A DNA stretch of 64,000 nt from Xanthomonas euroxanthea (GCF_900476395.1 NZ_UIHB01000001.1:773385-837384), one strand, 5' to 3'; counted from the first letter of the stretch, positions 26,232-35,806 are shown. The notes: generated by a model not told the origin, from the sequence alone. Made by a program: numbers and translations.

Positions 26232-26900
26232 ATGATGCTGGAAGTGATCGAACGCGAGACCGGACCGAACCCGCAATGGACCGTGCTGTGGCTGCACGGC
26301 CTGGGCGCCGATGGCAGCGACTTCGCCCCGATGGTCCCGGAGCTGGTGCGCCCGCAGTGGCCGGCGCTGCGCTTCGTGTTTCCGCATGCGCCGGTCCGCC
26401 CGATCACCATCAACAATGGCGTGCGCATGCGCGGCTGGTACGACATCGTCGGCATGGATTTCGCCACGCGTGCCGACAAGGCCGGCATCGCCGAATCGGT
26501 GGCCCAGGTCGAGGCGTTGATCGCCCATGAGCAATCCCGCGGCATCGCCCCCGAGCGCATGCTGCTGGCCGGGTTCTCGCAAGGCGGCGCGGTGACCCTG
26601 GCGGTCGGGCTGCAGCGCCGCGTGCCGCTGGCCGGGTTGATCGCCCTGTCCACCTACCTGCCGGACCCGGCGGCGGCCGCCAGCCAGCTGCAGCCGGCCG
26701 CCGCCCGCCAACCGGTGTTCATGGCCCACGGCACGGCCGATCCGGTGGTGCCGTTCGGCGCCGGGCAGGCCAGCATGCAGACCCTGCGCACGCTCGGGTT
26801 CGAACTGGACTGGCACACCTACCCGATGGGCCACCAGGTCTGCCTGGAAGAGATCGAGGCCTTGCGCAACTGGATGCAGGCGCGCTTCACCGCCGTCTGA
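26232..26900 (+). CDS. carboxylesterase, alpha/beta hydrolase
   Basis: A 222-residue cytoplasmic esterase of the phospholipase/carboxylesterase family (acyl-protein thioesterase-like). The catalytic triad is visible: Ser in GFSQGG, Asp in HGTADPVVP, His in YPMGHQVC. The N-terminal LWLHGLGADGSDF supplies the oxyanion hole. Preceded by GGAG at 26224; two adjacent ATGs (26232, 26235) can serve as start. It is followed after 4 bases by algZ, so the two are probably cotranscribed, but nothing links it functionally to the two-component pair. Confidence 0.93.
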   Translation: MMLEVIERETGPNPQWTVLWLHGLGADGSDFAPMVPELVRPQWPALRFVFPHAPVRPITINNGVRMRGWYDIVGMDFATRADKAGIAESVAQVEALIAHEQSRGIAPERMLLAGFSQGGAVTLAVGLQRRVPLAGLIALSTYLPDPAAAASQLQPAAARQPVFMAHGTADPVVPFGAGQASMQTLRTLGFELDWHTYPMGHQVCLEEIEALRNWMQARFTAV

Positions 26901-26904
26901 GGTC

Positions 26905-27957
26905 ATGGCCCAGCACGCGCCCCAGATCGCCTGGATGCCGGACCTGTGCCGGCTGCCACGGTTGGGCGCCATGCTGGGCCTGGCCGAACTGGTGGTGCTG
27001 GTGGTGACCCTGGTGCCCGACGCCGGTGCGGCGCGCACTATCACCGTGTCGCGCTTTGTCTCGGCCAGCGGCCTGGCGCTGTGGCTGGCGCTGGCGGTCA
27101 GCGTGCTGCTGTGCGTGCTGCGGCCGTCGTTGTCGCGGCTGCCGCCACGCGTGGGCGCGCTGGCCGCGCTGTCGATCGCCGCGGTGGTGGCCATGCTCGG
27201 TGCCGGCATCGTGCATGCCCTGTATGCGGCGCTCGACCAGGCCCCGCTTGGTCCCCTGGTCGGCTTCTGGCGTTTCACCCTGGGCAGCGCGGCGACCGTG
27301 GTGCTGATCACCGCGCTGGCGCTGCGCTACTTCTACGTCAGCGACCGTTGGGAAGCACAGGTGCAGGCCAATGCGCGTGCCCAGGCCGATGCCTTGCAGG
27401 CGCGCATCCGCCCGCATTTCCTGTTCAACAGCATGAATCTCATCGCCAGCCTGTTGCGCCGCGACCCGGTGGTGGCCGAGCAGGCGGTGCTGGATCTGTC
27501 GGACCTGTTCCGTGCCGCGCTCGGTGCCGGCGAAGGCGTGTCCAGCTTGCGCGCCGAATGCGAGCTGGCCGAGCGCTATCTGGCGATCGAATCACTGCGC
27601 CTGGGCGAGCGCCTGCAGGTGCGCTGGCACCGGCAGGAGCCGTTGCCATGGGAGCTGCCGATGCCGCGCCTGGTGCTGCAGCCGCTGGTGGAAAACGCCG
27701 TGCTGCATGGCGTTTCGCGCATGCCCGAGGGCGGCACGCTGTACCTGTCGCTGCGCCAGCGCGACAACCAGTTGCAGATCCGTATCGTCAATCCCGCCCC
27801 GCAGCCGGGCACCCAGTTGCCGCTGGTGGCCGGTGCCGGCCACGCCCAGGCCAGCATCTCGCACCGGCTGGCATTCCAGTTCGGTGCCGGGGCACGGATG
27901 GCGGCCAGCTGGGCCGAGGGCTACTATGCGTGTGAGATCACATTGCCGCTGACGTGA
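26905..27957 (+). CDS. algZ: LytS/AlgZ-type membrane sensor histidine kinase
   Basis: A 350-residue sensor kinase. Four predicted membrane helices (about 25-42, 55-72, 82-110, 125-142) form the sensor without a large periplasmic domain. The His_kinase domain begins ARIRPHFLFNSMN, with H171 as the likely phosphorylated histidine, and the ATP-binding part has the N-box LVLQPLVENAVLHG. The later G-box is weak, as is common in this subfamily. The gene is directly before algR, and the GTGA at 27954 would overlap the two genes. By family and by the neighbouring hemC, this matches the AlgZ-AlgR-hemC arrangement of pseudomonads. Confidence 0.9.
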   Translation: MAQHAPQIAWMPDLCRLPRLGAMLGLAELVVLVVTLVPDAGAARTITVSRFVSASGLALWLALAVSVLLCVLRPSLSRLPPRVGALAALSIAAVVAMLGAGIVHALYAALDQAPLGPLVGFWRFTLGSAATVVLITALALRYFYVSDRWEAQVQANARAQADALQARIRPHFLFNSMNLIASLLRRDPVVAEQAVLDLSDLFRAALGAGEGVSSLRAECELAERYLAIESLRLGERLQVRWHRQEPLPWELPMPRLVLQPLVENAVLHGVSRMPEGGTLYLSLRQRDNQLQIRIVNPAPQPGTQLPLVAGAGHAQASISHRLAFQFGAGARMAASWAEGYYACEITLPLT

Positions 27958-27989
27958 CGGGGGAGTCGCTGCAGCGAAGGGGGATGTCC

Positions 27990-28715
27990 ATGACGGCCAC
28001 GCAAGTGCGGGTGCTGATCGCCGATGACGAGCCGCTGGCGCGCGAGCGCCTGCGCATGCTGCTGGGTGAACATCCGCACGTCGAGGTGATCGGCGAGGCC
28101 GAAAACGGCCAGCAGGTGCTGCAGCAGTGCCACCACCTGCATCCGGATCTGGTGCTGCTGGACATCGCCATGCCCGGCGTCGACGGCCTGGAAACCGCGC
28201 GTCTGCTGCGCCAGAACCAGCCGCAGCCGGCGGTGGTGTTCTGCACCGCCTACGACCAGCATGCGCTGTCGGCCTTCGATGCCGCCGCGCTGGATTACCT
28301 GATGAAACCGGTGCGCCCCGAACGCCTGGCCGCCGCGCTGGAAAAGGTGGCCACCTTTCTGGCCGGGCGTGCGCCCAGCGCCGCGCCGCCGCGCACGCAC
28401 CTGTGCGCACGCCTGCGCGGCAGCCTGCGGCTGATCGCCATCGGCGATATCCGCTACCTGCAGGCCGAGGAAAAATACGTCATCGTCCACCACAGCCGTG
28501 GCGAGGACCTGATCGAAGAGTCGCTCAAATCGCTGGAAGACGAGTTTGCCGATCGCCTGGTACGCATCCACCGCAACTGCCTGGTCGCGCGCGCCGAACT
28601 GATGGAGCTGCGCCGCAGCGGCGATGGCCAGGTGCATGCGGTGCTGCGCAACGTGCCGCACCCCCTGGAAGTGAGCCGCCGCTGCGTGGCCAGCCTGCGC
28701 GAGCAGTTGCGCTAG
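27990..28715 (+). CDS. algR: LytTR response regulator
   Basis: A 241-residue response regulator: receiver domain (about 6-120) with acidic pair in IADDEPLARERL, phosphoacceptor D58 in LVLLDIAMPG, and conserved T and K in FCTAYD and MKPVRP, then a C-terminal LytTR DNA-binding domain (about 140-240; RYLQAEEKYVIVHH, RIHRNCLV). The start is ambiguous: ATG at 27990 has AAGGGGG at good spacing; ATG 27984 is too close to it; GTG 27954 overlaps the kinase stop. It is a transcription regulator paired with AlgZ. Confidence 0.92.
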   Translation: MTATQVRVLIADDEPLARERLRMLLGEHPHVEVIGEAENGQQVLQQCHHLHPDLVLLDIAMPGVDGLETARLLRQNQPQPAVVFCTAYDQHALSAFDAAALDYLMKPVRPERLAAALEKVATFLAGRAPSAAPPRTHLCARLRGSLRLIAIGDIRYLQAEEKYVIVHHSRGEDLIEESLKSLEDEFADRLVRIHRNCLVARAELMELRRSGDGQVHAVLRNVPHPLEVSRRCVASLREQLR

Positions 28716-28826
28716 CGCGCGGCATGCCGGGTGTGGCCGGGTCATTGGCCGTGGGCGGCACGGTGCTGCGGGCGCCGGCGTGCGGCCCAGGTAGGAGTTC
28801 CGCGCCCGGTCCGTGATAATGGCCCG

Positions 28827-29741
28827 ATGACCACGCTCCGCATCGCTACCCGTAAGAGCCCGCTCGCCCTTTGGCAGAGCGAACACGTCGCCACTGCGCT
28901 GCGCCAGCACCACCCGGGGCTGGAGGTCGCGCTGGTGCCGATGAGCACCCGTGGCGATGAAGTGCTGGACCGCTCGCTGGCCGCGATCGGCGGCAAGGGC
29001 CTGTTCCTGAAGGAGCTGGAGCTGGCGATGTTGCGCGGCGAGGCCGATTGCGCGGTGCATTCGCTCAAGGACGTGCCGATGGAGCTGGACCCGCCCTTCG
29101 TGCTGCCGGCGATCATGGAGCGCGGCGATGCGGCCGATGCGCTGGTGTCCAACCTCTACGCCAGCTTGCAGGCGCTGCCGCTGGGCGCGCGCGTGGGTAC
29201 GTCCTCCCTGCGGCGTCAGGCGCAGCTGCGCGCCGCGCGCCCGGATCTGGAATTGATCGACCTGCGTGGCAACGTCAACACCCGCCTGGCCAAGCTCGAC
29301 AACGGCGGTTACGACGCCATCGTGCTGGCCTGCGCCGGCCTGCAGCGGCTGGGCCTGGATGCACGCATCACCGCGCGCCTGGACGTCCCCGACTGGTTGC
29401 CGGCGCCGGCCCAGGGTGCGGTGGCGGTGGAATGCCGTGGTGACGATGCGCGCATCCACGGGCTGCTGGCGGTGCTGGATGCCGGCCGCACGCGCGCCTG
29501 CGTGGAAGCGGAGCGGGCAATGAATCGCGCGCTGCACGGCAGCTGCCACGTACCGGTGGCGGCGTTCGCGCGTTGGGAGGGGCAGGGCCTGTTCCTGCAG
29601 GGCATGGTCGGCAGCGCCAGCGACGGACGCCTGATCCACGCCGAGGCGCACGGCAGCGCCGACGACACCGAGGCACTGGGCCGCCTGGTCGCACAAGGCC
29701 TGTTCGACAAGGGCGCCGCGCAGCTGCTGGCCGAGCTGTAA
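28827..29741 (+). CDS. hemC: porphobilinogen deaminase (hydroxymethylbilane synthase)
   Basis: Joins four porphobilinogens into hydroxymethylbilane in heme synthesis, in the cytoplasm. 304 residues, the usual size. The N terminus has the family start [28 protein letters not shown] and [10 protein letters not shown] (with the catalytic Asp region) follow; the middle reads [20 protein letters not shown]240 in [11 protein letters not shown] is the attachment point for the dipyrromethane cofactor. Follows algR after 111 bases, the order seen in pseudomonads. Confidence 0.96.
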   Translation: MTTLRIATRKSPLALWQSEHVATALRQHHPGLEVALVPMSTRGDEVLDRSLAAIGGKGLFLKELELAMLRGEADCAVHSLKDVPMELDPPFVLPAIMERGDAADALVSNLYASLQALPLGARVGTSSLRRQAQLRAARPDLELIDLRGNVNTRLAKLDNGGYDAIVLACAGLQRLGLDARITARLDVPDWLPAPAQGAVAVECRGDDARIHGLLAVLDAGRTRACVEAERAMNRALHGSCHVPVAAFARWEGQGLFLQGMVGSASDGRLIHAEAHGSADDTEALGRLVAQGLFDKGAAQLLAEL

Positions 29742-29857
29742 ACACGCCGCCGCGTCACCTGTACCTGTAACGCAGTCGGCATCGAGATGGCGGCAGGTGC
29801 AAGTCCAGCCCTCGCCGCCAAGCAGGCAATACCCGCCCTCATGCGACGCCCGCTCTC

Positions 29858-30240
29858 GTAGGAGCGGCCCCGGCCGCGAGAGGCTTTACCGGTGAAGCCC
29901 CTCGCGGCCAGGTCCGCTCCTACAGGGCGCGGTTGCGGATTCGCACGTGGGACCGATCGACCGCCGCGTCGCGGCCTGTCCGCCAAAGCCGCCGCTCTTC
30001 GTAGGAGCAGCTCTTCGTAGGAGCGGCCCCGGCCGCGAGAGGCTTTACCGGGAAAGCCCTTCGCGGCCAGGTCCGCTCCTACAGGGCGCGGCTGCGTATT
30101 CGAACGTGGGGCGATCGACCGCCGCGTCGCGGCCTGTCCGCCAAAGGCACCGCTCCTCGTAGGAGCGGCTCTTCGTAGGAGCGGCCCCGGCCGCGAGGGG
30201 CTTTACCGGTGAAGCCCTTCGCGGCCAGGTCCGCTCCTAC
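29858..30240. repeat. three GTAGGAGCGG hairpins in a 158-bp tandem array
   Basis: Hairpins of 66 bases at 29858-29923, 30017-30082 and 30175-30240, each GTAGGAGCGGCCCCGGCCGCG ... CGCGGCCAGGTCCGCTCCTAC. The intervening sequences also match, so the array is a tandem duplication with a period of 158-159 bases. It fills the convergent gap between hemC and the DUF481 gene; the last hairpin ends 14 bases from that gene's stop. The bases 29742-29857 show nothing else. Confidence 0.9.
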
Positions 30241-30253
30241 GGGGCGCGGTTGC

Positions 30254-31054
30254 TTATTTGAACGTGTAGACCAGGTTCACCGTGGTCAGCGTGTCGGTCT
30301 TCTTGTCGCCGTCGCTGACCTCGCTGTTGTGGCGCATCTGCCAGGCGGCCTTGAGCGCGAAGTGCGAGTTCATGCTGACCTGCACGCCGAAATCGTTCTG
30401 CGCGTAGGTGTTGTATTCGCCCGATTCCACCAGCAGCGTGTTGATCAGGTCGGTGTTGTCGGTGACGGTGTACTTGAGGTCGAACAGCCCGCGCCCGATC
30501 AGGCCGGTCTCGTTGCGGTCTTCGTCGCTGTTGTGTGCACGCCGGATACCCGGGCCGATCTGTGCATCCAGATAGAAGCGCTCGGCATCGATCAGGCGCG
30601 TGCCGTAACCGATACCGAAGGTGGCCAGGCGGTCGTAGGTGGCGAAGTCGTCGTGTTCGTAACGGCCGGTGGCGGTGAGCTGGCGGTGTTCGCCCAGCTG
30701 CAGCGCGCTGCCGGCGCTGCCGGTGTAACGCTCGGCCGTGGTCTGGCGTTCGCGCGAGGTGCTGCCGTCGTCGTTGGTATTGGTGTACTCGGAGCTGGAG
30801 CGCAGTGCGGTGGCATCCAGGCTGTGGATCCAGTCGCCGTCGGTGTAGCGCAAGCGGACCCGGCCGTTGAGGCTGTCGGTGGTGCTGTTGCCATGGGCGG
30901 CGGCGTAGCCGAGCTCGCCACTGCTCCCGCTCCACGGCGACGGCATCACGGCGGCAGCGGGGTCCGCCGGTGCCGGTGCAACTGCCTGGGCCCAGACGGT
31001 GGGCGTGATCAACAACAGTGGCAGCAGGGCAGACAACGGGGCACGGCGGGACAT
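30254..31054 (-). CDS. DUF481 outer-membrane protein (YdiY-like)
   Basis: A 266-residue exported protein. The signal peptide (MSRRAPLSALLPLLLITPTVWAQA) is followed by a short Ala/Pro linker and a domain of alternating aromatic beta-strands typical of DUF481 proteins: GELGYAAAHGNSTTDSLNGR, then repeated Y/F-ending strands and a final VNLVYTFK, an outer-membrane C-terminal pattern (terminal K rather than F). It is probably a small beta-barrel of unknown role. The start at 31054 was chosen for the signal peptide; an ATG at 31105 would put 17 odd residues ahead of it. Confidence 0.85.
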   Translation of the reverse strand: MSRRAPLSALLPLLLITPTVWAQAVAPAPADPAAAVMPSPWSGSSGELGYAAAHGNSTTDSLNGRVRLRYTDGDWIHSLDATALRSSSEYTNTNDDGSTSRERQTTAERYTGSAGSALQLGEHRQLTATGRYEHDDFATYDRLATFGIGYGTRLIDAERFYLDAQIGPGIRRAHNSDEDRNETGLIGRGLFDLKYTVTDNTDLINTLLVESGEYNTYAQNDFGVQVSMNSHFALKAAWQMRHNSEVSDGDKKTDTLTTVNLVYTFK

Positions 31055-31349
31055 GGGCGGCTCGCTTTGGAGGTCAGGGGCGAAGAAGGGTGGAAGCGAT
31101 TTCATGATAACGGACTGAGCGGCTGCGTCATGAGCGAGTGAACGCTACGCTTCAGAAGAGGTTGGGGCGCCGGCTCCGGAACGGCAGCGCTGGCCCGGTT
31201 GCGCACCTCGCAGGCAGATCCGGCCCGCGCGCAGCACAGGCGAACGCGCCGGCCACGGGGGCACCGCCGCGGCGGCGTCGATGCGGGCATGATTGCCGGT
31301 AGACAGCGACGCTCACCCCGCCACGCAAAGACTCGGACATAATCGACGC

Positions 31350-32315
31350 ATGGACCGCTACGAACGCATCAATTCCCTGCATCGCTTGCTCAAGTCGGCA
31401 CGCTACCCGGTCACGGTGGCGCGGCTGCAGGATGAGCTGAGCTGTTCCCGCGCAACCGTGTACCGCGATCTGGCGTTCCTGCGCGATGCGCTGATGGCGC
31501 CGGTGGAAGGCGACGGCGAATCGGGGTTCCGCTATCTCTCCGGCGAAAGCGATCGCTTCGAGCTGCCTGGCCTGTGGCTGAGTTCGGAGGAGCTGCACGC
31601 GCTGCTGGCGTCCCAGCAATTGCTGGCGCGCACCGGCGGCGGGGTGTTGTCCTCGATGCTGGCGCCGCTGCAGCAACGCATCGAAGGGTTGCTGGCCGCC
31701 CAGGCCGGTGTGTCGCAATGGCCGGTGGACCGGGTGCGGGTGATTCCGCACCGCGGCCGCAAGCTGGACGAGGCCAGCTTCCGCACCGTCGCCTCGGGTG
31801 TGCTGGAGCGCAAGCAGCTGAGCTTCGACTATCGCGCCCGTTCCACCGACGAATCGACCAAGCGCACCGTGTCTCCGCAGCGCATCACCCACTACCGCGA
31901 CAACTGGTACCTGGACGCCTGGGACCACGGCCGCGATGGCGTGCGAAGCTTTGCGGTGGACCGCATCAATCACGCGCGGCTGCTCGAGAGCGTGCCGCGC
32001 GATGTGCCCGACAGCGAGCTGGACGAGCAGCTGGCGGCCAGCTACGGCATCTTTTCCGGCGCGCCCAAGGGCTGGGCCACCATCGTGTTCAGTGCCAAGG
32101 CCGCGCGCTGGGTTGCCGACGAGCATTGGCACTCGAAGCAGCAGGGCCGCTTTCTGGCCGATGGCCGTTATGAGCTCAAGGTGCCCTACAGCAACTCGCG
32201 CGAGCTGCTGATGGACGTGCTGCATTACGGCTCGGATGCGGAGATCGTCGAGCCGGTCTCGCTGCGCGAGCAGGCCAAGGCGCTGCTGTCGCTGGCATTG
32301 AGCAACTACGACTGA
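31350..32315 (+). CDS. HTH-WYL transcriptional regulator (YafY-like)
   Basis: A 321-residue DNA-binding regulator. An N-terminal helix-turn-helix of the HTH_11/DeoR type (about 1-60; YPVTVARLQDELSCSRATVYRDL) is followed by a WYL domain (about 145-225). In WYL the family tryptophan-tyrosine-leucine strand reads NWYLDAWDHGRDGVRSFAVDRI (read in two parts). A C-terminal WCX-like extension ends the protein. WYL domains often sense nucleic acid or nucleotide ligands. No target operon is adjacent that would reveal the role. Confidence 0.9.
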   Translation: MDRYERINSLHRLLKSARYPVTVARLQDELSCSRATVYRDLAFLRDALMAPVEGDGESGFRYLSGESDRFELPGLWLSSEELHALLASQQLLARTGGGVLSSMLAPLQQRIEGLLAAQAGVSQWPVDRVRVIPHRGRKLDEASFRTVASGVLERKQLSFDYRARSTDESTKRTVSPQRITHYRDNWYLDAWDHGRDGVRSFAVDRINHARLLESVPRDVPDSELDEQLAASYGIFSGAPKGWATIVFSAKAARWVADEHWHSKQQGRFLADGRYELKVPYSNSRELLMDVLHYGSDAEIVEPVSLREQAKALLSLALSNYD

Positions 32316-32322
32316 GCGTGCG

Positions 32323-32892
32323 TCAGCGCTTGCTTGGCACTTCAAAACCCAGGCGGTCCACCTGCTCGCGCAACTGCGGCACGCGCTTGAGCTTGTCGGT
32401 GTAGATGGAATAGTCGTCGCGCATCTTGTCGACCAGCTTGCGGTACTGGTCGCGGCTCATGTCCGGCTTGCGCGCGAAGATCCAGGCCAGGTCGCGGCCG
32501 GGATAGGAAATCAGCATCCATGAGCCGTCCGGCGCGATTTCCAGGATGCGCTGCTTGGCCGGAATGACCTTGTAGAACCACACCCGCCAATCGCGGTTGC
32601 CGCTCTCGGCGTCCACCGAGGCGCGCGCGTTGACCTCTTTTTCCGGCTCGCCGAAGCCCTCGCGGTACAGATAGCGCACCGCCACCTTGCCGTCTTCGAC
32701 CAGGGTGTACTCGTCGCGGCTGGTGACGTGGCCACGCTCCACCGGGTTGGGCATACGCGCAATCACGTACCAGGTGCCCATGATCTTGGACAGATCGACT
32801 GCCGGCTCGCTGGCAGGCGTGTCCTTGGCGGATGCCACGGGCAGGCCGAGGACGAACAGAAAAGCGAGGGCGATCGTAACGGTCAGGCGCAT
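32323..32892 (-). CDS. lipocalin family protein (Blc-like)
   Basis: A 189-residue exported lipocalin. After a signal peptide (MRLTVTIALAFLFVLGLPVASA) without a lipobox cysteine, the lipocalin fingerprint follows: GTWYVIARMPNPVERG (the G-x-W motif). The later strand ISYPGRDLAWIFARKPDMS matches bacterial Blc (Y-x-x-A-x-V/I-x-G/A-x-D). It should bind a small hydrophobic molecule in the periplasm. Unlike E. coli Blc it is not a lipoprotein. It converges with the WYL regulator gene, the two stops only 7 bases apart. Confidence 0.92.
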   Translation of the reverse strand: MRLTVTIALAFLFVLGLPVASAKDTPASEPAVDLSKIMGTWYVIARMPNPVERGHVTSRDEYTLVEDGKVAVRYLYREGFGEPEKEVNARASVDAESGNRDWRVWFYKVIPAKQRILEIAPDGSWMLISYPGRDLAWIFARKPDMSRDQYRKLVDKMRDDYSIYTDKLKRVPQLREQVDRLGFEVPSKR

Positions 32893-33200
32893 CGCAACAT
32901 CACAAAGGGGCAGTTGGAGCAGCACACTACCGCATGCAGGGGGCAAGTTCGCGTCAACGGTCGGGTCTGGCGCACGCGGCTGTCTCAGACGCGGCATCCG
33001 GGGACTGGGTCTGGGTGCGAAAGAGGGTGCCGTTGGCGGCCTGGCGGTGCTAGTCGCGTTGCCGGGAGCGCTGCCGCTGCCGTGCCGGAGCGCCTTGGTG
33101 CCGGAGCTTTTGCTGGTTTCGCGGCCAGGTCGCAGCCGGTGAGATGGGCGCAGGCAATCCTGCCGGCCTGTTCCGATCCTTCCTGCCACGGAGTGCCGCC
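32893..33200. other. divergent promoter region
   Basis: 308 bases between the lipocalin start and the start of a small membrane protein on the other strand. No repeat, operator or gene was recognised. Confidence 0.45.
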
Positions 33201-33512
33201 ATGTCGATTCGTCCTTCCCGTCGTTCCGAACGTCCCGACCCGCGCGTGCTGCGCCCGGTCCGGCAGATCGCCCTGGCCGGCCTGGCCCTGGTGCTGGTAT
33301 GGCCGGCCGCGCGCGGCCACAGCGAATGGATCGGCTGGCTGCCGCTGTGGCTGGTCGGCATGCCGATGCTGGCCTGGTGGAGCCTGCACCGGTTCGCGCT
33401 GCCGACCCTGGCGCGGCCCGGTGCGCGACGCGGCGCGCCACGTCGCCGCGGGCCGCAGGCGCAACGCCGACGCAGCACGTCGCGTGCGGCGACACAGGTG
33501 CGCGCGGCCTGA
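33201..33512 (+). CDS. small membrane protein, unknown function
   Basis: A 103-residue protein I do not recognise. A basic N terminus (SIRPSRRSERPDPRVLRPVRQ) precedes two hydrophobic segments (about 22-36 and 45-60, with WIGWLPLWLVGMPMLAWWSL), then a strongly basic Arg-rich tail. The ATG at 33201 has GGAG 8 bases upstream. It ends 68 bases before the prolyl oligopeptidase gene on the same strand. The product fits a two-helix inner-membrane protein with both ends in the cytoplasm (positive-inside rule). No function is suggested. Confidence 0.65.
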   Translation: MSIRPSRRSERPDPRVLRPVRQIALAGLALVLVWPAARGHSEWIGWLPLWLVGMPMLAWWSLHRFALPTLARPGARRGAPRRRGPQAQRRRSTSRAATQVRAA

Positions 33513-33580
33513 CCTTCGGCAGGGTCGGGCGGGCGGAGGGCTATGCTACGTTCCCGGCGTTCGTTCTCCCGGAAACATTC

Positions 33581-35674
33581 ATGTCCAAACTCGCCTCGAT
33601 CTGCCTGGTTGCCGGTCTGATCACCGCTGGCGCCGTCTCTGCAGAGGAAACCGCCGTGTCCAACGATCCCTACGCCTGGCTGGAAGATGTCTCCGGTGCC
33701 AAGTCGCTGGACTGGGTCAAGGCCCAGAACGCCAAGACCGAGGCACGCCTGGCCGCCACGCCGGCCTTCAAGCAGATGGAAACCAGCATCCGCGAGGTGC
33801 TGGATTCGGATGCCAAGATCCCGGGCGTGCAGAAGATCGGCGAGTACTACTACAACTTCTGGAAGGACAAGCAGCACGAGCGCGGCCTGTGGCGGCGCAC
33901 CACGCTGGACGAATACCGCAAGCCGGCGCCCAAGTGGGAAACGGTGCTGGACCTGGATGCGCTCAACAAGGCCGAAGGCGAGAACTGGGTCTGGCACGGC
34001 GCCGACTGCCTGCGCCCGGATTACCAGCGCTGCCTGATCGCGCTGTCGCGCGGCGGCGCCGATGCCGATGTCACCCGCGAGTTCGACCTGGCCGGCAAGC
34101 AGTGGGTCAAGGACGGCTTCTTCCGTCCCGAATCCAAGGGCGGGCTGGGCTGGATCGACCAGGACACCGTCTACGTGTTCACCGATTTCGGTGCCGGCAC
34201 GATGACCAGCTCCGGCTATCCGCGCATCGCCAAGCAATGGAAGCGCGGCACCCCGCTCAGCGCCGCCACGGTGGTGTACGAGGGCAAGCCCACCGACATG
34301 TACATCGCCGCGATGCATGACGACACGCCCGGCTTCGAGCGCGATTTCGTCAGCCGCACGCTGGCCTTCTACAACGAGGAGCTGTACCTCAAGGGTGCCG
34401 ACGGCAAGCTGGTCAAGGTGGACGCCCCCAACTCGGCCAGCAAGTCGGTCAAGCGGCAATGGCTGACCCTGGAGCTGCGCGACCCGTGGACCGTGGGCGG
34501 CAAGACCTACAAGGCCGGCTCGTTGCTGGCGACGCGGTTTGACGACTTCATGGCCGGCAAGCGCAGCTTCGATGTGCTGTTCGAGCCCACCGACAGCACG
34601 TCGCTGGCTGGCACGGCGTGGACGAAGTCGCACCTGGTATTGAACGTGCTGGAAGACGTCAAGAACCGCCTGAGCGTGATCACGCCCACGCAGGATGGCT
34701 GGAAGAAGAGCGCCTTCGTCGGTGCACCGGCATTCGGTACCGTCGATGTCGGCGCGGTGGACAGCGACGACAGCGACGCGCTGTGGTTGACCGTCACCGA
34801 CTACCTGACCCCGACCACCTTGTCGTGGGTGGAGGTGGGCAGCGCGCCGCAGCCGCTCAAGTCCATGCCGGCGTTCTTCGATGCCGGCAAGGACAGCATC
34901 GAGCAGCACTTCGCCACCAGCAAGGACGGCACCCGCGTGCCGTATTTCCTGGTGCGGCCCAAGGCGTTGACGCTCGATGGCAGCGCGCCGACCCTGCTGT
35001 ACGGCTACGGCGGTTTCGAGATTTCGATGACGCCGAATTATTCCGGCGGACTGGGCCGCGCCTGGCTGGAAAAGGGCGGCGTCTACGTGGTGGCCAACAT
35101 CCGCGGCGGTGGCGAATACGGTCCGCGCTGGCACCAGGCCGCGCTCAAGCAGAACCGCCACAAGGCCTATGAAGACATGGCCGCGGTGGCCAGGGACCTG
35201 GTCGCGCGCAAGATCACCTCGACCAGGCACCTGGGCGTGCAGGGCGGCAGCAATGGCGGCCTGATGACCGGCAACATGCTGACCCAGTATCCGGAGCTGT
35301 TCGGCGCGGTGGTGGTGCAGGTGCCGCTGCTGGACATGAAGCGCTACAGCCATCTGCTGGCCGGTGCCTCGTGGATGGCCGAATACGGCAACCCGGACAC
35401 CGACGACTGGAAATTCATCCAGACCTTCTCGCCGTATCACCTGTTCGATCCGAAGAAGACCTATCCGCCGGTGATCTTCCTCACCTCCACGCGCGACGAC
35501 CGCGTGCATCCGGGCCACGCGCGCAAGATGGCCGCCAAGATGATCGAGGCCGGCAAGGACGTGACCTACTACGAAAACATCGAAGGCGGCCACGGCGGCG
35601 CGGCCAACAACGCGCAGGCAGCGCACATGGCGGCGCTGGCCTACAGCTTCCTGTGGGAGCGACTGGCGGATTGA
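33581..35674 (+). CDS. prolyl oligopeptidase, S9A, exported
   Basis: Cleaves short peptides after proline. 697 residues: signal peptide (1 to about 21), a short helical entry segment (DPYAWLEDVSGAKSLDWV), a seven-bladed propeller (about 80-430) and a C-terminal alpha/beta-hydrolase domain. The triad is clear: Ser in QGGSNGGLMTG, Asp in TSTRDDRVHPGHA, His in EGGHGGAANN. The oxyanion and GG motif IRGGGEYGPRWHQ is also present. The ATG at 33581 fits the signal sequence. It should act in the periplasm. A clear terminator follows. Confidence 0.95.
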   Translation: MSKLASICLVAGLITAGAVSAEETAVSNDPYAWLEDVSGAKSLDWVKAQNAKTEARLAATPAFKQMETSIREVLDSDAKIPGVQKIGEYYYNFWKDKQHERGLWRRTTLDEYRKPAPKWETVLDLDALNKAEGENWVWHGADCLRPDYQRCLIALSRGGADADVTREFDLAGKQWVKDGFFRPESKGGLGWIDQDTVYVFTDFGAGTMTSSGYPRIAKQWKRGTPLSAATVVYEGKPTDMYIAAMHDDTPGFERDFVSRTLAFYNEELYLKGADGKLVKVDAPNSASKSVKRQWLTLELRDPWTVGGKTYKAGSLLATRFDDFMAGKRSFDVLFEPTDSTSLAGTAWTKSHLVLNVLEDVKNRLSVITPTQDGWKKSAFVGAPAFGTVDVGAVDSDDSDALWLTVTDYLTPTTLSWVEVGSAPQPLKSMPAFFDAGKDSIEQHFATSKDGTRVPYFLVRPKALTLDGSAPTLLYGYGGFEISMTPNYSGGLGRAWLEKGGVYVVANIRGGGEYGPRWHQAALKQNRHKAYEDMAAVARDLVARKITSTRHLGVQGGSNGGLMTGNMLTQYPELFGAVVVQVPLLDMKRYSHLLAGASWMAEYGNPDTDDWKFIQTFSPYHLFDPKKTYPPVIFLTSTRDDRVHPGHARKMAAKMIEAGKDVTYYENIEGGHGGAANNAQAAHMAALAYSFLWERLAD

Positions 35675-35735
35675 TCAGGCGTTGATCGAACGCAGTCGGT
35701 AACGCGATCGCGTTGCTCATGCGGTGCCTTGAAGA

Positions 35736-35766
35736 AGCCCTGGGCCAAGTGGCCAGGGCTTTTTTT
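35736..35766 (+). terminator. intrinsic terminator of the prolyl oligopeptidase gene
   Basis: AGCCCTGGGCC and GGCCAGGGCT pair as a stem with one bulged G and an AAGT loop, followed directly by seven T. It lies 62 bases past the stop codon and is the best canonical terminator in the window. Confidence 0.88.
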
Positions 35767-35806
35767 CCTTCTCCCGCCGGGAGGTGCCCGAAGGGCGGAT
35801 GAGGGT
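35767..35806. repeat. REP-like repeat (CCCTTCTCCC family)
   Basis: CCTTCTCCCGCCGGGAGGTGCCCGAAGGGCGGATGAGGGTA (shown as the family unit) is a single copy of the repeat found as a triplet at 13381-13590. It starts directly after the terminator T-run. The rest of 35675-36010 is empty. Confidence 0.75.

Noticed and set aside
24084-27311. 1075-codon minus-strand frame opposite opgH and the esterase
   Set aside because: Antisense shadow; low-complexity His/Gln/Ala/Arg composition and no family match.
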